Shown here piece by piece: positions 42,267 to 52,510 of a DNA stretch of 64,000 nucleotides. Every line of letters begins with the position of its first letter. Within the stretch, counting starts at the first letter, position 1. The stretch comes from Glaciozyma antarctica PI12 (Eukaryota > Basidiomycota > Microbotryomycetes > Kriegeriales > Camptobasidiaceae). Below the pieces are notes generated by a model, which saw nothing but the letters and a program-made list of their open reading frames with translations, had not been told where the DNA came from and made no database searches. Both the position numbers and the translations under genes were made by a program. The stretch spans positions 608,843 to 672,842 of the forward strand of contig KZ627147.1 of assembly GCA_002917775.1 (NCBI GenBank), written 5' to 3'.

Positions 42267-44589
42267 GGTTGGTAGTGGAGGATATTGAGAGGTTGTTGTA
42301 GTGGGCTTGAGGGCTTGCAGAACTTGAGGGTGGAGAGGTTGAGAGCGGGGAGGTGATGGTGAAGGAACGAGAGAGGGAACAACGGTCGAAATTGATCAGT
42401 GCTCCCAGAATCGGCGCGCCGTCCGATCACAGATGGGCAAGCGAACCTAAAGATGTGATGGTGAAAGTTAAAAGAGCGGGGAGTCGCGTACGCGAACGCG
42501 CGAAAAGTGGAATTGGGTCGAGGAATGGAGCGGTGTGCTAGGCGAGCAGAAGTGAAACCGAAAGGATTGTCGTTGGAGGAGGCTCACCTGACCCTTCTGC
42601 GGGAGTGCGCCGCTACCTGGCAGATACGGGGTGTCGAAAAGTCTGTGCGAAAAGGAAAAGGAAAGGGTCGCTTCGAATATGGAGTCGGCGTCGTCTTCGA
42701 GTGAGGTCGGTGGAACTGGTTCACTCGAGGAACGTACGTTAGATTGGAGCAGCTAGTAACGATGAGAGCGAGCAGCAGCGATGAGAGCAGAGAATGGAGC
42801 AGAGAAAGCTGTCGACGAGCAGGCGCAAGCAGGGACTGCAGACGGTCAGGAACGAGAATCGCCACTGAACGAGCTGTCCAAGATGAGGGAGAGTACTTCG
42901 GTCAGGTTCACCAAGTCCTAACCGTCCCACGTAGAAAAATGGAGCACAGCACTGCCAGTCAGACTTGAAGCGTGAGCTTTGTCGTCCGTCCCGCTTTGAG
43001 ACGCTCCGCTGAGCGAGCCGTCCTATTCCGACCTTCCATCCCGCCCCCACAGTCCACTCGTGTAGGTCCAAGACCCTCGGTGACCATCTGGGATGGTTCC
43101 TGCGCCTGAAAAAGGACAACAAGAGAGGTCACCAGCCGACACGATGACCTGCTGACACTTCGTCCTTTTCCGGCGATGGAGGGCGACAAGGACGTCGGAG
43201 TTGATGAGGAGGCCACGGTTGCTGCTGAGGCTTTCCGGCAGGCAAGGTGAGGCTGAGAGTGCGGTGGGAGTGCGTCCACAGGACCCCTTGCGATGGAGGA
43301 GGGGAAGAGCGAAGTTGAAGCAGAGTTCGTCTCTTTAGCTCCTCCCCACTCCCCCTCACGTCCTTCGACCTCGATCCAGCCCCGGACTTGCCGCTTTACT
43401 AGCCTAGAAAACCGACAACGTACCGGCCTGAGTCGGCGTGAAGAACAAGCGACTCTGGACCCAAGACGAGCAGCCATCACCCCCGACTCGCTCTTTTCCT
43501 TCCACTCCACGACTCTCATCAACTGGCGCCTCCGCCGCTCAGAAATGAACGCCGTATAGGAGGAGGACAGGAGGGATGTACTGGCGCAGGAGGTCGAGGC
43601 GGCTGAGGAGGGTGACGGGTGAGTGACCAGGTTGTTGGGGCAGAACCGTCGGACGGGCGGGACTGGAGATGAGGGAGGCAGGCGGAGCTGATCTGGCTCG
43701 TTCTCTTTGCTGAAGGAGCTGGCACGGTGGTGCTATTTTCTCCGGGGGCGTACGTTGGGCTGGCCTGGAGAACTGCGCTCGTGAGGGATTCAGGCTTGGT
43801 TCGATGGACCATCGCTTGTTTGGCTGTTTGGCAGCTTCGTACGCCGGAATCGACTGCAACTGGCTGCTTAGCGACTCTGAGGGATGTTTTATTGAACGGG
43901 AGCTCGAAGCGAACGGCGTCTGGTGCCCGCTGAGCCCTCGCTCACACCGTCTCTCCACCAGGATGCTCTCGCTGTCGTGGATCGGCCCTCGACACCTCTT
44001 CTCTGCTCTTTCGTGTACTTCTTATCGTTAATCAGACGAGGCTTCTGCCTGCATCGACTTGTTTCTGCACCCGCTCCTCGCTCAGCAAACGGCGCTCCCT
44101 CGACCCGCTTCTGCCTCGACACTTGTTCCAGCACGCTGCTCCCCCCGCTCTGAATTCACTGGCTTTTGTATCACCTTTCTGCCCTATCTACGACAGGGCT
44201 GCTTAACTACTCGACGTGCAATGCCCCCCGGCGTGAGGCGCCCAAACTCAAACTTTCGAGCTGAGCTCCATCTCCCAACGGCTCGATCTCGTTTGCTCTC
44301 GTGGCATCACACCTCACCAGACATCGTCAGCAGACTCGCTGGATACATCACGCGCGTGACAGGCCTGTCGGCGGCGCCCGTTTCTAGCATAAGGACGTCC
44401 TCCCTCCTTCTCCCCTCTTTCTCCTCCACCTCACTTGATCAACTCGACCTTCGACACTTCGATACTCGACGACTCAAGTACCACTTATTCACGCAAACCA
44501 CCACCCCAACTACACCAACGTACGCCCTGTTCCCTCTCCAGGATCGCAGCATTCCTCTGACGCCCGCCATCTCTCCACTCAGCTCAAAC
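42267..44589. other. Gene-poor 2.3 kb with short open frames
   Basis: No gene could be established. A plus-strand start at 43176 (MEGDKDVGVDEEATVAAEAF) runs into a plausible GTGAGG donor near 43247 but does not continue convincingly. On the minus strand 43958-43539 is open (see next entry), and 43522-42959 reads MMRVVEWKEKSESGVMAARL before turning Ser/Arg-rich. Upstream of 44590 the DNA is pyrimidine-rich, as in promoters here. Confidence 0.3.
43539..43958 (-). CDS. Doubtful small open frame with hydrophobic C-terminus
   Basis: 139 codons from 43958 to 43539. Middle part Ser/Pro/Gln-rich; the end reads SPVTLLSRLDLLRQYIPPVL and LLYGVHF, which could be a membrane anchor. There is no domain, no homologous copy in the window and no splice evidence. 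It may be chance. Confidence 0.2.
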   Translation of the reverse strand: MERRCERGLSGHQTPFASSSRSIKHPSESLSSQLQSIPAYEAAKQPNKRWSIEPSLNPSRAQFSRPAQRTPPEKIAPPCQLLQQRERARSAPPASLISSPARPTVLPQQPGHSPVTLLSRLDLLRQYIPPVLLLYGVHF

Positions 44590-45352
44590 ATGGCTTCCAG
44601 CCCCTCCTCCTGCCGCAAGCCTCGCGCCAACAAGCCCTACACTCGTCCCGCTCTTCCTACGCCCACCGCCACCGCCACCGCCACCGCCACCGCTGCAGCT
44701 CCCCGGACGAGCAAAGTTACGTACGAGACTGTTCCCGTTTCTGGTGAGTACTTTGCTTCGACCAGCTCCTTCCCACCTCCCTCCCGCTCCCATGCCTCCC
44801 CGCTTTCTCGCAAACCCAGCTAACTATCCCCCCGCGCGCAGACACCGTCAAGCACGTCGAGCTCACCATGGTCCGCTATCACAACCCGTCAAGACCGTCT
44901 CCCTCAACGCTCCCACCGACATGTCCGACATGGCTGCTTGCGTGCGTGTCGTTCTTCTCGCTATTGTGCAGGGCGTCGGCGAGGGCGAGGCTGGGTCTGA
45001 AGGACTTGACGCCTTTGATTTCTGCATCTCTCAGCTGATGGATTGGGCCGTTCGCGCGAAGGATCGCCTTCTATCGCAGCTCCTTGAGGTGCAGAAGGCG
45101 AAGCTTGACGCGTGGAAGGCCCTGTCGGGCTCGGACAAGGTTCATCTCTTCGTCGAGGTCGCCAACGAGGGGCTAAAGGCTCGGTTCTCGGAGGCCGGAC
45201 TGGTCAACACGGTGCTCGAGCTCGTCCGCCTGACTGCTCAGAGGGTCGCGCTTGTCACTATTCTCGGAGAGGAGTTGGCTGATGCTGTTGGCTCGTCTGC
45301 TGGGAGGGCTGCTCCTGCTCCTGCTGGAGAGGCTCCTCCCGCTGGACAGTGA
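44590..45352 (+). CDS. Unrecognised protein, two exons
   Basis: Exon 1 (44590-44743) begins MASSPSSCRKPRANKPYTRP, followed by a (TA)n peptide repeat encoded by CCACCG units. A GTGAGT intron ends at CGCAG 44841. Exon 2 reads DTVKHVELTMVRYHNP, then, after one apparently missing base near 44880, VKTVSLNAPTDMSDMAACVR, a helix-rich core (FDFCISQLMDWAVRAKDRLL, LLEVQKAKLDAWKALSG, LFVEVANEGLKARFSEAG) and an Ala/Pro tail ending at TGA 45352. Amino-acid balance makes this a real gene. I recognise no domain; the alternating hydrophobic helices could form a bundle. Downstream lies the duplicated fragment at 45552-45759. Confidence 0.6.
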
Positions 45353-45551
45353 CTGCGGCGACGCTGTCCTTCTCCCTGCTCTCGCTCACTGTACTTTTTC
45401 GCTGGCGGTGTACACGTTGTTCTCCCTCTTCGCGCTCGTATCTGTTCCTTGTCTATCCTCCCCGCACCCCTCTCCCCCTTCCCTTGCCGCATCCCTTCTC
45501 TTCCCGCACCCCTTCCCCTCTCCCTTCCCGCCCCCCCTTCCCCCTACCCCC

Positions 45552-45759
45552 TCGGGAGGCTCGCGTCGTCGTCGTCGTCGTCGTTCTTCATCGGCTTCGT
45601 CACTCGCAGTCTCCCCGCCATCGAAATGGACTTCGCGTCGGGATTGAGCAGCGACTTTCGAGTCATCGCTTCGGTCCTTTCGCCCTCGTCCGACATCCTC
45701 CCCATTTCGCTTAGCCTTTGTAGTTTGACCTCGTAATCCATTGTTTTCTGTTCGCGCAA
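45552..45759 (-). repeat. Duplicated fragment downstream of MFS gene 1 (arm of inverted duplication)
   Basis: Read on the minus strand this roughly 200-base piece gives MSDEGERTEAMTRKSLLNPD and ISMAGRLRVTKPMKNDDDDD, nearly identical in DNA and peptide to 55080-55290 on the plus strand. Each copy lies 190-300 bases downstream of one MFS gene, in the same orientation as that gene, and each ends in a GAC trinucleotide run. It may be the 5' end of a former gene or non-coding DNA; substitutions hit both silent and replacement sites, so coding pressure is not evident. Confidence 0.75.
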
Positions 45760-45951
45760 TTGTCAACCGAGAGAGCTTCCGAGCGGCGGAGTGAACGAAA
45801 GTGAGAACTCAAACAGCGAGCGAGCGAGCGAGCCTCGCCACTTCGCAGCTTGAGCGAGTGCCAGCCCCCGAAAGCGCGACCATACGCCCTTAGAAATCGA
45901 CGTATTACAGCAGCTCTCTAAAAGCCCAGTCCAACACTCCCCAAGCCCCCC

Positions 45952-48207
45952 TCACAAGCTCGCCACCTTCTCCTCCAACACGAGCTCAGGATCCTTCTTA
46001 ACCTTATGCTCGAGTCCCCACTGCGCATCCGTCATCGTCTCGAGCTTCAACTCCTTCATGAACACGCTCATCGCCAACCCGATCGCGCCCTGTGAGACTC
46101 ATCAGCCCCGCTCGCTTTCGTAAGGACGAACGGAACTCACGAAGGGGATCACGACGAGCCAGATCACGCGAATACTCTGCGCGAACGCGACACGCACTTG
46201 CTCCTTTAGCGGTTCCGGCCTACATACACATCAGCTCCTTCCCTCAGTGACAAACTCGGGAAGAGACTCACAGTCCATCGATACTAGGGATCGCAGCATA
46301 AGCCCCCGCCACTCCTCCCGGCGTGATCGCCAGGAACTCTGCGGGGAGTCGCTTCCCCAGCTCCTGCGCCAGCACCGTCGACCCGACCGTGATACCGAAA
46401 ACGTTCCCGAGGTTCCGCGTAAATACGTGGAACGAGAGCGCGCGGCCTGCGAGAGAGGGAGGGAGAGGTGCGAGGACGGGGAAGACGGTGGCGGGGAAGA
46501 GCATGCCGATTCCGATGGAGAAGATAATGGGGCTGTTGAGGGGGTTAGCGAGGGAGGGGAGAGGATGGGAGAGGCGTACAGAGGGACCCAGGCGGCTTTG
46601 GGAGAGTTGGCGGAGACGAGGGAGAGGAGTCCGGGGCCGACGGTCATGAGGACTTTGGGGGAGACTGTCAGTAAAGCGGAGAGGCATCGGACGGAGGACG
46701 TACCCCAGGCGACGACGTTTTGAGGACGGTAGAACTGGAGGATTCCAATAGAAGCTCCCGTGGCCATCGCGAAAGGAGCGACGATGAATCTGAGTGCTCA
46801 TAGTTAGCCAACACCAGCGAGCAAATGGGTAAGGAGAGCACGTACGCGACGGAGAAGAAATCAACTGCGGATCTGCGAAGGTCGTCAGCCTCGCTCGCTC
46901 GCTCGTTTAGAAGGAAAGACCACGCACTCGACTGGCGAAGCTCCTTTGACGGCCTGGAAGTACACGGGCCAATAGTAGAACAAGCACATGGCCGAGACTC
47001 CCTGCAACCAGGTCGTCGCGTACCCGATCGCCGTCGTCCTGTTCATCTCCATCTCGAAAGGGACCGTCGGGTGAGCGACGTAGTATCGCTCGACAAGGTA
47101 CCAGGCGATGAGGCCCACTGCGCCAATTACGAGGGGGGCGATGACTCCGGCGGAGGTCCAGGGGTCGGGCTGACCGCCTCGGAGGAGACCGACGATGAGG
47201 AGCGTGATGGCGGGGATGAAGATGAGGTTGCCGAGCCTGTTTTCAGGGATTAGCTACGTTCGCGCGGGGTAAGCGAGAAAGACAAACCAGTCCATTCGTG
47301 CAAGCTTGGAGCGAATGGTCCCGGGGGGAGTGGGGAGGTTGACGAAAGCAGCGACGACGCAAATAATGACGGCCGTCAGGGGGAGGTTGAGGTAGAACAG
47401 CCACCGGTAGTTGGAGCTAGCGAGTGCTCCTCCAATCGGGGGACCTGTCGCACTCGCCAGAGCCCAGACGGCTCCAAAAGCGCCTTGGTACGCGCCTCGC
47501 TCAGCGAGGGAGACGAGATCGGCGAGGATGATTTCGACGAGCGAGAGGATGATGCCGGATCCAGCACCTTGGAAAGCTCGTCCTGCTAGCATGACACTGT
47601 AGATTCGAGGTTAGCTGGTGAGAGACGAGGGAAGGAGAGAAGACTCACTTCATCTCGTTGGCGGCGCCGCACATCGCTGATCCGCCGGCGAACAACACGA
47701 GACCGACGAGGAGAATGGGACGGCGTCCAAAGACGTCTGCGAATCCTCCGGACCTGCAGTAATCCATCAGCCCTCTCCTCGCCCCATATAAACAACAACC
47801 AAACTCACCAAGGGATGAAGCAGGTGGACGTGATGCTGCACGCAAAGACAAATCAGCTCGAGTCCCTTCTTCCTCTCAAGCACGCCAAGCACGCACCTGT
47901 ACGCATTCCCAATCCACGCATAGTCCTGCGACTCGAGCTCAGCCGCGATCTTGGGCAAAGCGGTCGCGATCGCGGTCAACTCGAGGGCGGCAAGGAAGGT
48001 CGCGACGAGGAGGGAGAAGATGATGAGCCAGAAGCGTAGTCCCTTCTTCGGCTTCTCGTGCGGGATGGCGACCTCCTTTGTCGACGATTCTTCGGCGATG
48101 GTGAGGCTGGGAGAGGATGAGGACGGTGCAGGGGTTGACGCAAGCTTGGGATCGTTGGCGGTTGGGGAAAGCTCGGGCGCCGCGCTGGGTGCTGGGGCAG
48201 GATCCAT
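45952..48207 (-). CDS. MFS multidrug/proton antiporter, copy 1
   Basis: Many-exon minus-strand gene from MDPAPAPSAAPEL (48207) to KVASL and TGA at 45954-45952; the pieces read without lesion. Cytosolic N-terminus, then span 1 (LRFWLIIFSLLVATFLAALE). Motif A is GGFADVFGRRPILLVG. The motif C region is GRAFQGAGSGIILSLVEIIL with RGAYQGAFGAVWALASATGP. Later blocks include LFYYWPVYFQAVKGASPV and VFGITVGSTVLAQELGKRLP. This is the DHA2-like, 14-span drug:H+ antiporter pattern; such proteins export toxic compounds or organic acids at plasma or vacuolar membrane. A paralogue lies inverted at 52511-54787, so the pair arose by inverted duplication. The substrate cannot be inferred from sequence. Start 48207 is chosen because the paralogue starts at the matching place. 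Confidence 0.88.
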
Positions 48208-48656
48208 CCTGTACGACGAGCTGGGCGAGTCGGTGGCACTGGCGTGGGAGCAGGCTGTCGAAGGACAAGTTGTCAAAAAACTGGCGCCTGTTTCGATCAT
48301 CGCGCGCCGAGACCTTTCCCAAATAGAATCCTGGGTGAGAGATCGGAGTTCCGCGGATGAAGGAGCGAAGTAGCAACGAGCCAGTCAGGGAGCGGTACAC
48401 CTCAGCATAGCAAAAACGATAGCGCGGAGTCTCAAGGAGAGAGAGCGTCGAGGGAAAAGAAGCCAGCTTCGACGACTCGGCTCGACCTGGCGGAGCGGGC
48501 GAGAGTTCGCTCGGAGTTCGTGATTCGCACGACGTCGACGTCCGACGTTCGTAAAGGCTGGACGAGCAGGGTTATTAGCGAGCAGGCTTAAGAGAGCGGA
48601 AGGCGAGAGCAAACGACGACCTCTAAAACAACCTGCGAAATTCCCAAGCGACGCCC
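48208..48656. other. Upstream region of MFS copy 1
   Basis: About 450 bases between the MFS start and the stop of the F-box/LRR gene, both on the minus strand. An upstream in-frame ATG at 48300 exists but the extra residues are Ser/Thr/Cys-rich and not shared by the paralogue. No other feature is seen. Confidence 0.4.
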
Positions 48657-49751
48657 CTACGCAACCCCAGTCAAGTCCATCTGTTCCGATTCCCCCATTA
48701 CGTTAACCTCGAACTTCCTCCTCGCAAACTCGTCGCCAAGCGGCTTTGCTCCGTCGACCTCCCAAACCCACTTCCAGATCGACATTCGCTCCAGCTTCGA
48801 CATCGCGACCGTGGTCTGCAAACGACTGAGGATGACTTCCTCCATCGGCTCGAGCGAATCTCCCGACCCAATCTCCATCCACCTCCACGACTTGATCGAG
48901 GGAATGACACGCCTGGAAAAAGGGCGCGAGGAGAGGGATGGCGTCGATTGGATCAGGCGCGCCGAAGTGAGGTTCAATGCGAAGGGTAAGCGTCGTGAGG
49001 TTCGGAGCAATGAAGACGAGGGCGGCGAGGACGTCGGCGGGGATGGGGCTTCCAGAAGTTCGCAATTCGAGATTCGTGAGGGTCGGCTGGAGGATGGTCG
49101 AGAAGAACGAAGTGTACTTGTATTTGACGAGGTTGATGACGAGCTTGGTGAGGCGGAAGGGGAAGTTGAGCGAGGAGCGAGGGACGTCGTCCTGCTCGAA
49201 TTCGACGTCCACAAGTTCGAGTGAGGTAAGGCCTGGCAGGAAAGCACCCATTAGTCTCGTCTCCGCTCCTACTTTGTGAGAACGTACCTGAAAGAGCAGC
49301 CCGACGGAAGACCAGGGGCGACTCGAGCTCCAAACCGCTCAGCACGAGCTCCTGCAGCCCTTGGCAGGACACGATGATGGCCGTCACCAACTCCCCCTCG
49401 ATTCCAGCACTCTGCCAATTGTTGATAGGTCCCCAAATCGTAAGACGCCGAGTAGTCAACCCCAATCCCCTCATCGAAACGAACGCCGCCGCCTTCCGCA
49501 ACCAGGTGATCCGGACTTGCTCCCACAGAAAGGCCTGAGCGATCGGCCTCCATTGACGGCAGACGAGCGAGCTGGCGATGAGGGCGTCCTGGCAGTTGCC
49601 TATCGAGTGGGTTGAGCCAGGGAAGGTGGCGGCTAGCTCTAGGATCCGGAGGAGGATCTCGGGAGGGAGGTAGGGGATCGTGGCGGTCTGTGAGCGGTTG
49701 GGTCAGCAGGGGGCTTCAGAGGAGACGATTCTCCAGGCTTACCGTGTCCAT
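48657..49751 (-). CDS. F-box/leucine-rich protein
   Basis: The first exon is short (MDT, start 49751-49749). After an intron comes an F-box: IPYLPPEILLRILELAATFP, ALIASSLVCRQWRPIAQAFL, WEQVRITWLRKAAAF. Leucine-rich segments follow: LTTRRLTIWGPINNW, LVTAIIVSCQGLQELVLSGL, an intron, LPGLTSLELVDVEFEQDD, FRLTKLVINLVKYKYTSFFS, LTNLELRTSGSPIPADVLAA, NLTTLTLRIEPHFGAPDPID. A single-base shift near 48905 (FFQACHS to IKSWRWMEIGSGDS) is needed to reach the C-terminus LERMSIWKWVWEVDGAKPLG and the stop at 48657. The layout is that of SCF substrate receptors common in basidiomycetes. It is divergent from the CoA ligase. Apart from the one shift the gene is well preserved, unlike its relative at 39369-40433. 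Confidence 0.72.
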
Positions 49752-49901
49752 TGGAATACCTCTTATGCGTAGCAGGGCAGCGAGCGAGGACGAGGTGATG
49801 GCAGGAGATCAACCTCTCTCGAGCGCACGAACTTGAAGTCCGCCCGACATTCCTCCTCCTCCTCAGCCCACACCGTCGGAGCCAGCAGCAAGACGTCCAG
49901 C

Positions 49902-52224
49902 ATGGGACCCCAAACTCTCCTCACGCCCTTCCAGCACCCCTCCTCAGCACCAGCTCTTGTCCTCCCCGCGTCCGCCCCGACGCCGAACCTCGCGCTCAGC
50001 TACGCCCAGCTCGGCTCTCTCATCAACGACGTCCGCCTCTCGCTCGACACTTGGGATGGAGCGGGGAAGCCTCTTCAGGCGGGAGATGTGGTCTCGTTGA
50101 GCCTGGTGAATTCAGTCGAGTTCGCCGTGGGGTTCTTGGGAGTTGGAGCGCATCGGTGAGTGGACTGGCCGTCTTCTGCTCGTTCTGTGGCAGTCTGAGG
50201 GAGTGGATGGGACTCTCGAGCGCTGCGCTCGGGCTGGCCGAGCTTCCAGTCTTCTCTTGGGCTAGCTGAAGCCTGGCACGCCTCCGCACCAACACGCGGG
50301 GTGTGGGGCGGTGATAGGGATGTATGAGGTGGGGGAGCATCCCTAGATGCTGGCTAGCTAAACCAGAGCTACCGGACGACCCTGAACTGAAGGAGGAATG
50401 GCGCTGACTTTCCCCTGCAGCTGCGTCGCCGCCCCTCTCAACCCAGCCTACAACGCCGCCGAAGTCTCCTTCTACCTCTCCGACACCAAGTCCAAGCTCC
50501 TCCTTGTCCCCGCCGGCGCAACCACGTCGACCCCTCCTCACCCCGCCGTCGTTGCAGCTCGAGAGCTGGGCGTTCAGATCGCCCAGATTGGATTCGACGG
50601 ACGAAGGGTCGCGATCAAGTTCCTTGATGGAGGGAGGACGGTTGGAGGGAAGGTCCAGGGAAGCGGGAGTCCGAGGGAGAGTGATGTGGCGCTTGTCCTG
50701 CACACGAGTGGAACGACAGGCCGGCCCAAGGGTCCGTTTTTTGTTGCTTGTCGAAGGAAGGAAGACCAAGCTGACCCCTCGCAGCTGTCCCGCTCACGCA
50801 CCTCAACCTCGCTACGACGATGCGGAACATTGTAAACACGTACGCTCTCTCGCCCGCCGACAGGACCTTCCTCGTCATGCCTCTCTTCCACGTTCATGGT
50901 CCGTCAATCCCACCCCCTCCGCACGCGCAAGCTAATTTCGCTCACAGGTGCTGGCTTTCTCGTCTTACTCGTTTCTCGTCCTATCGGGTGGAAGCGTCGT
51001 CGTCCCACCCAAGTTTGCCGCTAGCAGCTTCTGGGCCGAGTTTATCGCGACCAGCGCGAATTGGTACACCGTGCGCATCTCTCCCGGCTCGCAGGAGAGA
51101 ATGTGAACTGACGAGGAGCTGCAGGCGGTCCCAACGATTCACCAGATCCTCCTCAAGAGTCCTCACCCTTCGCCGATCCCGAAGATCCGCTTCATCCGGT
51201 CCTGCTCGAGTGCGCTGGCACCTGCTACCTTCGCCGAGGTACGTTCTCCTTCAGCGAGCGTAGGATCAGGGATAACCTGAGTGCGCAGGTGGAGAAGGCG
51301 TTTAAGGCTCCCGTTCTTGAAGCCTACGCGATGGTGCGTCCCTCTTCCCCGCTCGGTCGACCTCGCTGACCTCTCTCCAGACCGAAGCCTCGCACCAGAG
51401 TACGCCTTCCCATCTCCCCTCTGCTACACTTACTGACGTCTCCTCCACAGTGACCTCGAACCCCCTCCCTCCTCTCGCTCGCAAGCCCGGCACCGTCGGC
51501 ATCGGCCAAGGCGTCTCAATCCGCATCCTCGCTCTCGATTCCGACACCGACGTGCCCGAGGGAGAAGTGGCAATCAAAGGGCTCAACGTAACGCCCGGCT
51601 ACATCAACAACGATAAAGCGAACAAGGAGAGCTTCACTTCGGACGGCTACTTCCGCACGGGCGATCGGGGGACGCTGGATAGCGAGGGGTATTTGACGCT
51701 CACGGGGAGGTTGAAGGAGTTGATCAATAGGGCGGGGGAGAAGATTAGTCCGTTGGAGGTGGATGCGGCGCTGTTGGGGTGCGAGGGAGTTGGGGAGGCC
51801 GTCTGCTTCGGAGTCGCGGATACCAAGTATGGGGAGAAGGTGCGTCTTTGCTGGCCTTCGATGAGGAGGAGGAGCTGAAAGTACGCTTTCGCAGGTATGG
51901 GCGGCGGTGGTGCTCAAGAGCGGTGCTAAGAAGAGCGAGAGGGAGCTCATCAGCGCCGTGCGGGAGAAGATCTCGTCCGTACGTTCTTCGTCTCGTTCGC
52001 TCGCGCTCAGCTTCCGCTTCCGCTAACGCTTCTCAGTTCAAATGCCCTGAACGTATCTTCATCCTCGAGACGATTCCCAAGACGGCGACGGGCAAGATTC
52101 AGCGCAAGGCTCTCGCTGTGCGTCGTTCTCCCACTCGATTGGAGGACAGAGCTGATGCTTCTTCGTACAGACCAAGTTCGACAAGGAGTTCAAGGAGAGC
52201 GACGCGCCCAAGGCGAAGTTGTAG
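49902..52224 (+). CDS. PCS60: Peroxisomal acyl/oxalyl-CoA ligase, PCS60/FAT2 type
   Basis: Starts MGPQTLLTPFQHPSSAPALV at 49902 and ends KESDAPKAKL at 52224; the last three residues AKL fit a PTS1 peroxisome-import signal. Adenylate-forming enzyme motifs are present in order: SLSLVNSVEFAVGFLGV, CVAAPLNPAYNAAEVSFYLS, the P-loop VLHTSGTTGRPKA, MPLFHVHGAGF, AVPTIHQILLKS, IRFIRSCSSALAPATFAEVE, LEAYAMTEASHQM, FRTGDRGTLDSEGYLTLTGR, LKELINRAGEKISPLEVD and the C-terminal lysine motif KTATGKIQRKAL. It matches yeast Pcs60 and plant AAE3, which make oxalyl-CoA for oxalate breakdown. At least seven short introns occur. One base too many near 50962 shifts the frame between HGAGF and SSYSFLVLSGGSVVVPPKF. 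Family assignment is strong; oxalate as substrate is inferred. Confidence 0.88.
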
Positions 52225-52510
52225 AGGCGCAGCTGGCGATTGTAAATAGTGGACATAGAATCTTCGTCGAGGGCTTCGCTCCTGCTTCGCGTTTCAAGGT
52301 ACACCTGCACCGGAGTCGTCGATTTCCTTCTGCAAACGCTCCGGTGTGCTTGTCGCTTTAGCGGGTCCTTCATCTTCTCCTTCGCGTCCGTCCAGCCTCG
52401 AAGTCAACACGGACTCCGCAACTCCGAAGTTGGAACGTGAGGTCCACTGGCAGTGGTACTTCCTCTCCCTCTCTCCTCAAATACCACTAGGAACACCACT
52501 TTGCGGATCT

